From: Thuidium tamariscinum
Taxonomy: Eukaryota; Streptophyta; Bryopsida; Hypnales; Thuidiaceae
Assembly (NCBI GenBank): GCA_947034885.2
Contig: OX344753.2
Span: 10,850,001-10,914,000 of the forward strand
Length of the DNA stretch: 64,000 nucleotides
Direction of reading: 5' to 3'
Shown here: positions 49,690 to 64,000 of the stretch, one piece after another
Position numbering within the stretch: position 1 is the first letter of the stretch
Layout of the letters: the number at the start of each line of letters is the position of its first letter
Notes under the pieces: model-generated
Told to the model about the DNA's origin: nothing
The model's input: the letters and a program-made list of their open reading frames with translations, nothing else
The model's database searches: none
Made by a program: the position numbers and the translations under genes

Positions 49690-49927
49690 AAGGGTTGCTA
49701 TTATGTGAACCTAAAAATGTAAATTCATGAGCCTAAAAGATTATATGCCAATGGTCTTTGTGTCTATAATTATATAGAATTTTTTTATTATTATAGTGCA
49801 CCTATGTTATAAATACTTATATTATGGGTGTTTATGTTATAATCACCTTCAATGGTAGTATTATATCTACTTATATATACTCAAAGCTTACTTGCTTATA
49901 TTTGTATGCTCATATATTAGCATCTTT
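49690..49927. mobile_element. Mutator-like MITE, copy 5 (inverted, decayed)
   Basis: In reverse complement it matches copies 1-4: AGGGTTGCTATTATGTGAACC at its left, TTATGTTATAATCACCTTCAATGG and ACTTATATATACTCAAAGC inside, ATATTAGCATC at its right. The target duplication is no longer visible. Confidence 0.65.
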
Positions 49928-50349
49928 ATTAAATTATAGCCAACCCAAAAGTGTGAATTAAATAGATCATATTGAAGACAAGATTAAATGAATACATATG
50001 CCTTTGGATGTGCATATGATTTTAAGCTTCCAAAAATTATTACTGCATCTTATCTTTTTATTGTATATATTATGTCCTAAATCTAAAAATATATTCTAGG
50101 ATTCTTACATGTTTTTTTGCTTATGCCTTAATATAGTTGATTTACCTTCTTTAATTTTATTTATTAGGTCTTAAAACAATTTTTATTGCTTAATCCTTGA
50201 ATGATTGAATTATTTTTGAAAGTTTGTACATTTTCACTCATATTTGTATATGAATATATTATTTTATTTATTTTCCTAAAAATTACCTTTTGTAGGTTTT
50301 AGTATTATTTTGGATGAATAAGCAAGTACTTAGACAAGACTTTAGTTAG

Positions 50350-50562
50350 AGGCCTTCTATTCACCACATGGAGTATGATTGCTAAAGCATTTAGGGACCA
50401 ATAAATCTTACAATAATTTAGATGAAAAGCTATTTGGACAAAACATCATCAGTCTTCAAATAGGCCTTCTATTCACCACGTGGAGTATGATTGCTAAAGC
50501 ATTTAGGGACCAATAAATCTTACAATAATTTAGATGAAAAGCTATTTGGACAAAACATCATC
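50350..50562. repeat. 101-bp direct duplication
   Basis: 50350-50450 and 50462-50562 are identical apart from one base (CACATGG against CACGTGG), separated by 11 bp. Such low divergence in otherwise decayed spacer points to a recent event. Confidence 0.9.
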
Positions 50563-51898
50563 TTTAAATAAAGCTCAATTCTATCATCCCCAACTACAAA
50601 CTTTGGAGGTGTTAAAGAGTTAATATCATGGAGATACATTGGTTATGCATGTATAAAGGTACAAGAATTCATTTCTAGCCTTGTATCCTATACTAATCTT
50701 GATAGTACCATAATACAAGTAGTTTTAATATATAGATTACAAACATTGATGCAAAATATTGTTTAGATAATCTTTATTATAGAACTTCAAAATATTATAG
50801 TTTATGTATATAGATTTCAGAAAACTACCAGTTTTTATTTGAAAATTTATTATTTCACTTGTCATTGTAGTAACAAAAATCACAAGTCTTGGCTCCATCC
50901 CAAAGTATGTGGAATTGCTTAAGAAATGTTGTTGAGACCATTTTGTATACTTTGGATGTCTTCAAGTAGGATTATAGGATGGAATAAAAATACTTTTTCA
51001 TTTTATTTTTTTTCATTTTTTTTGAAGGGGGGAGTTTTTTTAATGCATTTTTAGAAAATAATATTAAGTATTTTTTTTATTAAGGTATTAATGAGTTTTC
51101 AAAATGGGAAGATTCTTAATCTACAAATCACCTATATAAAATGTAATTTGGCTACTTTTTGCTTTTTATACTTGATGTGAATTTTAGTTTTGAAAATGAT
51201 ATTTTTTGAATTTGAGCCTACCTAATGAAATGAAGTTGATCAAGTTAGTTTAGTTTCTATTCTAATTGGAAAATTCTTTAAAATTCTTAAAGTGCAATAT
51301 TTCTATTGCAAATTGGACTATTTGTTGATTTTCAAACCTTAAAATGATAGGGTAAATTTAGTTTATGACATGATATTATTCACAGTAGTATATACATAAG
51401 TTGACAATTTTAGGTTTTTTTGAACATAGTTTGTTTTTTATATTGATTTTTAACATTCTAAAATATATATATTTACATAATTTCAATTTTTGCAATTTCT
51501 TTCTCAAATTTCTATAAATTATAGAAACTCTTATGATTTTACCTCTACAAAATAAATATAAAAATTTCTTTCATATATGGTTGTAAAATGACAAAAAATA
51601 GAGAAAAAGATTTTGAAGCTTGAAATCAATGGTTATAGGCTATCTTTCTAAGGTTAGAAGGTTGGTAATAGGTACTTCAACTTTGGATTGATAGGTTTGA
51701 AATGTTCATGCTATATAAAAATATGAGAAAAACCATACTCAATATTGCTATCAAGATCAATGAAGCTATTTTTCTTTGTATTATATTCATAACATTATAT
51801 AACTAAGGTTAGCTATGGTCTTTTCCTTGATTAAAAGAACTATATTTTGCTAGATGCGTATATAGCAAGGTTATTTTTTTGATTGGTGTTCCCATACT

Positions 51899-52338
51899 GG
51901 CTTTACTACACTAGTCAATTTTTGGAGGGACCGCTGCTAGTTTGTCAAATTTTGACAGATGTGGCGAAATTTCGCAAAAAAAAAGCCCTACTACGCAAAC
52001 CTCTAATTTAATCCTTCATCAATGCCGCGGCTAAAAAGTGGACTATGAATGAGATGACTCCACTGTAGAAACAAAGAATGCACCACATTGGTCTAATCAT
52101 CAGAGTATTTTGATGACTTTGCTGCATTGGTCAATTTATGGAGGGACTGTTGCTGGTTCGTCAAATTTTGACAAATGTGGTGAAATTTTGCCAAAAAAAC
52201 CAACCTTACTATGCACACTTCTAACTTAATCCTTCATCAATGCTGCGGCTGAAAAGTGGACTACGGATGAGATGACTCCACTGTAGAAAGAAAGAATGCA
52301 CCGCATTGGTCTAGTAATTAGAGTATTTTGATGACTTT
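51899..52338. repeat. Tandem duplication of about 220 bp
   Basis: 51899-52120 and 52121-52338 are two adjacent copies, about 88 percent alike by eye. They share GTCAATTTTTGGAGGGAC, TCAAATTTTGACA, CCTTCATCAATGC, GAGATGACTCCACTGTAGAAA and GAGTATTTTGATGACTTT. The second copy lies next to the GC-richer promoter side of the Ca2+-ATPase gene. Non-coding. Confidence 0.85.
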
Positions 52339-52599
52339 CTTGGTTGTGGGGGCAAACATCCTTTAAGAGTCAATTCAAAGATTGGGGTTGGCAGAGGAAC
52401 AATATAAGATAATTTTGTTTACTGTAGAGGGCACTTTCCAAGGATGCAAAAGAGACCTCTGCCTCATTGATAAACAATATTTTTGTTATGCCCTCGCTGA
52501 GATGCTCTCAGGCATAACATTACAATGTTTCGGCCGCACAATTTGCTTTGCTACTGTAGTCTGTCTGCGCAAACAGTGATTTGATCTTAAGATTGCAGC

Positions 52600-54342
52600 T
52601 TCAAACCATACGACCTCCGCATCCACCAAGTCTGCGAACGAAATTCTTGCACCATGCCCGCGGCAATTATGGAAACCTCAAACAGAACATCAAACACGAG
52701 TCATGCGTTCACTAGAAGTTTTGCTTCAGACGCGAATGCTACCACGAGAAACTAAACCTTGCGCAATGTACAGCAATCAACCGCATTCAAGACGAGCTTA
52801 GAGAATTCAGAATACTTTGCGCTTCGCAAGGTGCACCGCTATGGCGCTCAGCTCGTCACCATGGCGACTCGACGTTCTGAGAAGATTCTGCGAGAACAGG
52901 GGCAAATGCGCCGCCAAATCTGGACTGGTGAAGTTCGGCGACTAGCTTCGCACAATGGCTTCAGCCGAGGTTGTCTGCTAATCAATAGTGTGTTTGTGTA
53001 AGCTACCTGTGAGATTTTGGAAGAGAGGGAGAGGAAGAGAATGTCTGAGGCGAACGACTGGTGAATAAATGCGCAAATAATTTAACGCGCTTGCGCACCA
53101 AGCGGGGGTGTCCAATAACGCGGTATTGCTGCGGTCATCACCTGCACTGCATCTGCAGTGCAAGCGCGTTTTCCGCTCGTTGCTCCATCGCGCCTCCCGC
53201 AGTCCCGAGTCCCGACAAGCTCCGCGCTCTCGGACTGGACGATTGTGAGTTCGCGTGTTTGACGTCCTGAGGTCCACTTGCATCTCCTGCCTCGTCTTTT
53301 CTTCATCGCCGTTCGCTTCTGTGCTTGCTGGTACACACTTTTCTGTCCGGTGGTACCTTGTCGCCCCCGGTGCAGGACTGCTGGTGCTGGCCTCTGTTGA
53401 CCACGTTCGCGTCTGTCACCCTACCCTGGTTGTTGGCCGTGCAGACTCGCTTTGATTCTGCCTCGTGCAGGATCGTTACGGTACTGCTTGTTAACTGCTG
53501 CTTCAAGTTCGTTGTGGTGAGTTTCTGTATTGATCATTTCCTGACATGGCCGGAGGTTCTCCTCTAAAATGGAACCTTCAAGAGCCTTCAAGAGTCTTCT
53601 GTATATAAGTTAGTTGTTGTGCTTTTCTTTCTTTTTCCGGCTTCTGAGCGAGTGTCTTTCTGTTGTTTGACGTTTGAAAGAGATCTTATAGCTTTGGAAA
53701 TATTCTAGGTTTCGTCACTGTACGACTGCAAAAATTAGAAAATTATTTTGTCACACCATCTTGGCTGTAGAAGAACGAAAGGATCGTTGAGATGAACGCG
53801 AAATTTGTGTCTTCTCCGTTCTCTTGCTTGTATTTGAATAGCGCCTCACTTTTTATTTAGCCTGTGGTTTTAGATGTACGAGAGCCAGGACTGGATGTTA
53901 GGATAGAGTCAAGTACTTGCTTGTTAGAGCAGTCTGTTTGAGCAGGGTGTCAGATAGAGCCACATTTTCCTTATTGAATTGTCAGCTGTTTCATTGTTGC
54001 AGATCAAGCGTCAAGAAAAACAAGAACAGAGTTGATTTGTGCCATATAGAGCAACGGATATCGACCAGGGTTCGGTAATTAAGACCGAGTTAATCAACAT
54101 ACCGTTGTGACACTGCTAGTTTTCAAAAGAAATGTCAGAGTGCATCTCGTAATGAAGTGATGTCCATCTGCTCCTGTCCACGAGCTAGAGTAGTTAGAAG
54201 CTTGGAAGCCGCACAGAAAATTGGGCATGCGGATGCTCTTCTTGCCAAAGCCGCGAGTTGACACTATTTTATCTGTACTGTTGTGTTGAGATTTTAGTGA
54301 ATCTGAACATTACACGAGCGTAACGGTCTAATTATTGTGCCA
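52600..54342 (+). promoter_or_regulatory. Promoter and leader region of the Ca2+-ATPase gene, with probable 5'UTR intron
   Basis: GC-richer than the spacer to its left. A donor (TTCGTTGTG|GTGAGTTT, intron from 53517) and an acceptor after a T-rich tract (CATTGTTGCAG, ending 54002) suggest a 486-bp intron in the leader, a common arrangement in plant housekeeping genes. Short frames here (for example at 52759-53001) look like leader or promoter sequence. Confidence 0.45.
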
Positions 54343-58640
<4,298 letters not shown>

Positions 58641-61150
58641 GCTATTGATAGTCAGAGGAATTGTCGCCGAACTTTCAGTCGCCTCCAATTAGATTGCATT
58701 AGAGTCTTAGAAAAATCCCGCAGGAAAACCTCCGAAAGACGACATCAACCGGTCTCAACTGCGCACTCGACTTCGGGGCAATGCTATTCCAAGTTGCCAG
58801 CTGCTGAAAATTGGTTGCCGTTGCACCTGTAAGTGCGAGTCGATCAAGCTTCCATTTGACTCCTCTTCTGACCTTGGACTTGCTGTAAGATAATTGTGAG
58901 GTGTTATGGGCAGAGAAATTTTTGGGAGATGTCAGAGCTCAATCTATGCAGTGAAGGATGGTAGCATAGGAGCAAACGGGGATCATTTGACCTTCCTAGC
59001 ATGTAGATCCGGGGCCTCACTCCCCTTGGTGTAGTGTTTTCCTTTGTCTTCACTAGAACTTAGCGATATCGAACCAATTTCATTAACCAGGCCCAGTTGT
59101 CACATTGTAATATTTATTACATTTAATAGTGTGAGGTCAGTGGTCAGAAACTTAGAATTCTTCTAGTCATATCATTCTAGAATCTTCAAAAGCCTGTTCT
59201 TATTGGTTCATGCGATGAAGTTGACTACAGTGGCTTGTAGTTCCTGGGCTGCTTTTTTGGCGTTCGGATGACTTTACAACAAGAGCAGGATACACTGAAG
59301 AAAATGCATTTCTTATTTAATCCTATTTCGGGTGGGGTGGGGTGGGGGTTGGGGGGGATCTGGATGGAAGTTTGCTTGAATGGCGTTGGAAATTGTCTCA
59401 TTGAGGAATTTGTCGATTTTCTATGTGAGCAGATGCTTATAATATAAATCACAAAAATTTGTCTTTCTTGTGTACTTGGTCATCTTGTAGGGCTATGCTC
59501 TTAGTCCATAAACAATGCAGAGGCCATTTTTTGGTTGATGGACAATAGAGAATCTTTTTGTGTAGGACATAATTGCAATTATTCATCCTTGGAATTAGGG
59601 GTGGAAGGGGAAGATCTCTTACAATGCTTTGACTTTTAATGAGTGCTTTTGAATTTTTTTTGAACCAATGATTCCCACACTATCAAAATTCTTGAATTCT
59701 ATAGCCATTGGCTCATCATTTATGGATTAAATGAGTTTTATCCATATAAATAACTTTCAAGTTTGAGTCTAACTAACTAAACGAATTTAAATTCTTATTT
59801 TGACTAGAAAATTGTGTCAAAAATTTCCAAAATTGAGAATTTGATTGCTATTTGAACTTCAAGTCCAACCACAAGCAATTGAAATATCTAATTGTAAACT
59901 GGCAAGAAAATTTAGTTTGTGGCATGATGTTCTATACTAGAATATAAATCTTTGGTGGAATTTTGAGAGTTTTAAAGCTTATTTTGTATTCTAAATTATT
60001 TTCAATTTTTCCTCAAAATCACTATAAATTCAAAATTTCACCAAAAAATCTAAATTTTTTTAATGATTTATAGAAGGCATGCAAATTGACCTCTGAAAAT
60101 TAAACTAAATGTTCTTATTAATTTTAATACTAAACAAATGAGCATGAAGGTGGCCACATTTTCATTATAACTTTCAAGTAGGATTGCATGTAGGCACTTG
60201 GCTTGTAGATATTTGTAGGAGGCGTAAGCTTGATCCTCCATGATGGAACCCTTTAAGAAATTTATGAGATTTTGGAAACGGATTAGATAGTGGTGACATA
60301 TTTTTGTGTTCATCATGTGATTCTTGGCACAATCAATAAGTTGAGAAGGCTATTTCCACCCAAATAGTTATATAATCATGGAGATGAATTGGGTAATGAT
60401 AATAACTTTTTGAATTTATCATGCAATTCTTGGTCCAATTAGTAAGTCAGAGGGCTCTTCCCACTCAATATTTTGCATTACAAAGCAGCCTCTTTGGAGG
60501 TTCAATTTTCCTCTAATGTTCAATGAAGGGGTGATTCTAGATGAAGGGGAGAATGGAGGTGGGCAAAAGGACAAAAAAGAAATGGTAGATAGGTAATAGG
60601 AAAAAGAGATAGTTGTAGGTGGATGAAGACCTAAACTAAGTGGATGGAGGCTATAGGAGCTTCTCTATCAAGGCTACGATAGAAGCGAGTGTGGGGTGTC
60701 AGGTTGGGCTCTATAAGAGGTGGGCTGACTTGGCAACGGGATGATGGCCTATACTTGTGGTCAAGCCTATGATCCACATCAACTTGACCTACCTTTGATG
60801 GCAAAATTTAACATTTTTCTAAAAGTTGTAGTGTAAGAAATTTGGAAGGCCAAGTACCTTGGTCAAAAGTGTAAGAACAAAAGTCTTTGAAGTAAAAAAT
60901 AAAATAAAGAGAGAATGGACATGGAGGCCTATATGTGGAGGATAAAGTAAGGGAGTTTAATTAAGAAATACACTTATAAAAGAGATTACTGTGGGCAAAA
61001 TGATGGATGAAGAAAGAAGCCATGACATGTTAATTAGGGACATTTGAAGTAGGGATTTACTACCAATTGCATTCAATGAATTGAATGTAGGAATCATGTA
61101 TGACATATAAACATTTATAGAATATGGAGGATACATGTCACAATAGGAGA
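58641..61150. other. ATPase 3' flank and AT-rich intergenic
   Basis: The first 300-500 bp should contain the 3'UTR. No other gene is supported. A fragment near 60488-60524 (GGAGGTTCAATTTTCCTCTAATG) resembles one end of the CATTAG foldback family. Confidence 0.55.
59330..59357 (+). other. G-quadruplex-forming tract
   Basis: Five G-runs of 3, 4, 4, 5 and 7 separated by single T or TT. This satisfies the usual G4 rule with one-base loops, which predicts a very stable structure. It lies about 690 bp downstream of the ATPase stop codon. Confidence 0.6.
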
Positions 61151-61173
61151 GGTATGACTATGATTTTTTCCCC

Positions 61174-61199
61174 GACTAGGGTGATTGCAAGAAATACTT
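61174..61199 (+). repeat. Single transposon end related to the 733-bp element
   Basis: AGGGTGATTGCAAGAAATAC differs at a few positions from the 22-bp terminus of the element at 21137-21869. The matching opposite end is not seen in the window. It lies about 1 kb left of the piggyBac remnant. Confidence 0.45.
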
Positions 61200-62129
61200 C
61201 ATGTTTTTGTCTCAAAAATGTAATTTTTGGCCAGAGGACTAACTGTACAACACGTTAGTAGTGTGCTTGCAAATCTTAAGTGTTGATTCAAGGGGCTTGC
61301 AGATTTGGACCATCAATTAGTATTATGTAGTACTATAGATTGCTACAAAGTACTGTAGAGGCCACTAATAGCAGAAAATAGCAGGAAAGGGGTTTGTGGA
61401 CCTTTTCATTTTTAGTACTTTAAAAAAATTCAAAAAATTATTTTTCTAAACAAGATTGTGGCTACATTACAAGAACTGAAGAAAGGATTCTTCTAGGAAA
61501 AATATTCCCTCTTCATATCCTTTGTACCAAGGAAGGTCACTTTGGCAGTTTGGCCCCATGTGCGCAACATACATGTTGCTATTTTCATAAAAACTCATCG
61601 TCAATCCTTGTAATGTTAGTAGACCTCCAACTTATGTAATTTCTAGCTTCAAATTTGGATTTTTGGGTCAAAAATTGGACTACCCCCCCAAAAAAATTAG
61701 CCAAGGTAGACACCCAATTAGGGGCAAGTTACACTATAAGAAACCTGTGTTTTTTTGGGTGTCAAGAAAAAAAACAGATTTGACATAGGAATGTTACTTG
61801 TGATGTTTTACCATGTTAAAACGGACATTGATTTACTTGCATTAATTTTAACATGCCCAAAACATGCTATTCTAATGAAAACATGACATGTTAAGCCTTG
61901 AACATAAAAAAAACACTGGTCAACGGGGGCCTCAAAGTTTGCCATGTGGCTAACACCTAAGCGCGGGAATGCCAATATGGAATATTTTTCATCCATTGCC
62001 CGTTGATGAGGTGGCACATGACGTGGCAATGACATGACATGCCATGTGGCAATGAAGAACTGGATGACGTGGCACCCAAATATATTGAGGTGGCTGGCTA
62101 CATCAGCACAATTTTGTGCCACTTAAAAA

Positions 62130-63476
62130 TTTCAAATTGTCCATGGACCTATGTAGGAGCCCTTGACTGTAGCGGCTTTGAAGGCCTATTTGGCAACCTC
62201 AATGTTCATTAGATTGAAAAGACAACCCAACATGAAGACATATTGGGCGAAAAAAGGTTCTTTCTTCCATTGCCCTAGAATATCTCAAATTTTTACCCAT
62301 GCTAGATTTCAAACAATTATAAGATGTCTTCATGTGACAAACCCATCTACATATGTGAGAGAAAAAGAACAACCAGTTTATGACAAAATGGGACAAGTTC
62401 ATTGGCTAGTGAATGAGGTGAGGGACAATTTCAAACAAAATTGGACATTAGGAAAATTCCTTACAATCGATGAGATGATGATTAGATACAAAGGGACCTA
62501 TTGTACCGCTAGGCAATACATGCCTAAAAAGCCCCAGAAATGAGGCATCAATGTGTGGTGTCTAGCGGATTCCGTGTCAAAGTATGTATATAACTTTGAC
62601 ATTTATTGTAGGGCCAACCCTAATATAGAATTTGATGAAGTGCCCGTTGTAGTCTGTAGAGAGCCATGATTAGCTCACAACATTGTAATCCAATTAGTGC
62701 AAGTTCTTGAGGAAAAAGGTCATATTCTTGTGATTGATAATTTCTTCTCAAATATAGGCTTGTTTACGGAGCTAGCCACCCTACACATTTATGCCATAGG
62801 GACAATACGATGTAATCGTGTTGGCTTGCCTTTGGAATTGAAGATAGTGAAAGATTGGAACAACTCTTTACAAGGGACATTGCAATGGAAAATGCACAAG
62901 AGTAGGGGAATATCTTGTGTCATTTGGAAAGATAGGCGGCCCGTCCTTCTAATTTCCACCCATGCATTGCCTCTAGGATTTCCTTGTATTCTTATTCCTA
63001 TAGTGCCTCGGAGGGATAGAGCAGTGAAGAATCTCGTTTCTACTTCTCCAATGTACTTAGAATATACGACACATATGAGGGGGGTGGATGTTGCAGATTA
63101 GTTGAGGGCATCATATTCATGCCAAATTAGATCCCACAAATGGTGGCACCGTGTGTTTTCATTTCTCTTGGATACCACCGTGGTGAATATGTACATTTTG
63201 TACAAAGATATTTTGGTACAAAGTGGTGGTGATAGAAAACCAATGACACACTTACAATTCAAGACAAAATTGTGTGAAGCTTTATTACAAAACTGGGAAG
63301 GGCGTGCTTGGGCCCCGGGATGTTGAAGAGGACAATCCAAGAAGGCATCTTCCAACATGGAGTTGCATACGCCGTCGTTGTCAACTTTATGGCGACCCAT
63401 GTTGTAGATATTATTGTTGTGCATACAACTGGACATACCTTTGTCTAAACCGGGGTTACTTTGAAGAATTTCACTA
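62130..63476 (+). pseudogene. piggyBac-type transposase, broken by stops and one frameshift
   Basis: DDE_Tnp_1_7 family transposase, the enzyme that cuts and pastes elements at TTAA. One frame carries the whole domain: PLTVAALKAYLATSMFIRL, then YMPKKPQK, HILVIDNFFSNIGL, YAIGTIRCNR, RGVDVAD and HKWWHRVFSFLLDTTVVNMY. All three catalytic Asp are present (codons 62469, 62736 and 63087). In-frame stops occur at 62154-62156 (TAG), 62541-62543 (TGA), 62667-62669 (TGA) and 63099-63101 (TAG). A +1 frameshift between about 63274 and 63326 moves the C-terminal Cys-rich segment (CQLYGDPCCRYYCCAYNW to EEFH, up to 63476) into another frame. The four stops sit where family members carry Trp, Arg/Gly or Gln, so single C-to-T or G-to-A changes explain them. 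No TTAA-flanked ends could be assigned to it in the window. Confidence 0.9.
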
Positions 63477-63639
63477 AGGGTTGAACAACCGTGGAGGTGA
63501 TCGTGGTCCATGCTGTCGAAATATGTAAAGGTTTGTTATTTGTTTTCCTTTGTTGTATTTTGTTGGGGCCTTCTTTCAATTTTTTTATATGGACTTTCTT
63601 TCCCTATTTTTTTTACATTGTCTAAAATTCTTTGTAGAG

Positions 63640-64000
63640 TTTATTGACATGTTTTTGAGGCCTTTTTCCCATCTTTTGTCTCTTTCCTATATATCTTGTA
63701 GGTATCTTCTTACAATTCTTTTTTCATTTCTTATATTCTTTTGAACATTTTTTGCATGTGTTATAGGTATGTTTTTACAATTCTTTTTTCTTTTTAATAT
63801 TTTTTGGGACTTTTTTACATATCTTACAGGTATCTTTTTACATTTCTTTTTTCATTTCCTTCATTGTTTTGAATAGTTTTTGCATGTGTTATAGGTATGT
63901 TTTTACATTTCTTTTTCCTTTCTAATATTTTTTGAGACTTTTTTACATATCTTATAGGTATCTTTTTACAATTCTTTTTTCATTTCTTATATTTTTTTGA
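63640..64000. repeat. T-rich minisatellite, runs off the right edge
   Basis: Repeating units of about 63-65 bp pair into a 128-bp higher-order period: TTATAGGTATGTTTTTACA at about 63761 and again at about 63889. In the alternating half-unit, CATATCTTACAGGTATC appears instead of CATGTGTTATAGGTATG. Each half-unit contains a pyrimidine tract followed by AG|GTA. Confidence 0.7.

Noticed and set aside
52759-53001. Plus-strand frame upstream of the ATPase as a separate small gene
   Set aside because: No family resemblance; position and composition fit promoter or leader sequence.
61733-61752. CACTATAAGAAACC as the left end of a CACTA transposon carrying the transposase
   Set aside because: The enzyme to its right is piggyBac, not a CACTA TnpD, and no matching right end lies in the window.
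62030-62105. GATGACGTGGCA-like motifs as a CRISPR or regulatory array
   Set aside because: Short, irregularly spaced partial repeats of about 10 bp; simple local duplication is enough, and CRISPR is not expected in a plant nucleus.
61800-62130. TTAA sites near 61815 and 61891 as the left end of the autonomous piggyBac element
   Set aside because: Neither is followed by CCC or by sequence like the ends of the TTAA elements, and no partner end was found after 63476.

Overview
The window is nuclear DNA from a land plant. It has a tRNA-Trp(CCA) that matches the plant consensus as I know it, four intron-containing protein genes I could splice by eye (class III alcohol dehydrogenase, histone H2B, a gamma-glutamylcyclotransferase-fold protein, an ER-type Ca2+-ATPase), a telo-box-like AAACCCTAA in one leader, and plant-style short introns. 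A seed-free plant (moss or liverwort-like) is my guess from the H2B sequence and the very AT-rich, transposon-fossil-rich spacers; I cannot prove the lineage. Layout: 1-1150 is GC-richer and unassigned. tRNA-Trp is at 1588-1659 (-). The GSNOR/ADH class III gene (10 exons, 379 aa) is at 1948-5368 (-). From 5.8 to 24.9 kb lies AT-rich sequence that is largely a graveyard of small non-autonomous DNA transposons. Histone H2B with one intron is at 25386-25919 (+). A probable small secreted Pro-rich peptide gene (3 exons, 105 aa) is at 28551-29636 (-). 30.7-36.9 kb is more transposon fossils. The GGCT-like gene (7 exons) is at 37106-41211 (-). A tandem array of about 0.32 kb units occupies 45.9-47.4 kb, followed by coding-looking but unassigned sequence to 48.46 kb that is cut by a TTAA element. 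49.4-52.4 kb is AT-rich with two recent direct duplications. The SERCA-type Ca2+-ATPase gene (8 coding exons, 1053 aa, probable 5'UTR intron) is at 54343-58640 (+). A broken piggyBac transposase is at about 62130-63476 (+), and a T-rich minisatellite runs off the right edge. The host genes are independent housekeeping genes: GSNOR clears S-nitrosoglutathione and formaldehyde adducts, H2B packages DNA, and the ATPase loads the ER with Ca2+. They do not form a pathway or operon. The most unusual content is the mobile-element load. At least nine elements carry TTAA target duplications and CCCCT-type termini, which fits non-autonomous piggyBac transposons, and the same window holds a piggyBac transposase remnant whose three catalytic Asp are all present. 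Alongside them are five Mutator-like MITEs with 9-11 bp target duplications, a CACTA-type foldback element built round a perfect 178-bp palindrome, two Tourist-like MITEs (one inside a GGCT intron), four TA-flanked MITEs, and five copies of a further foldback family. Exon boundaries were deduced by hand from GT/AG sites, reading-phase continuity and family conservation; no alignment or database search was run.
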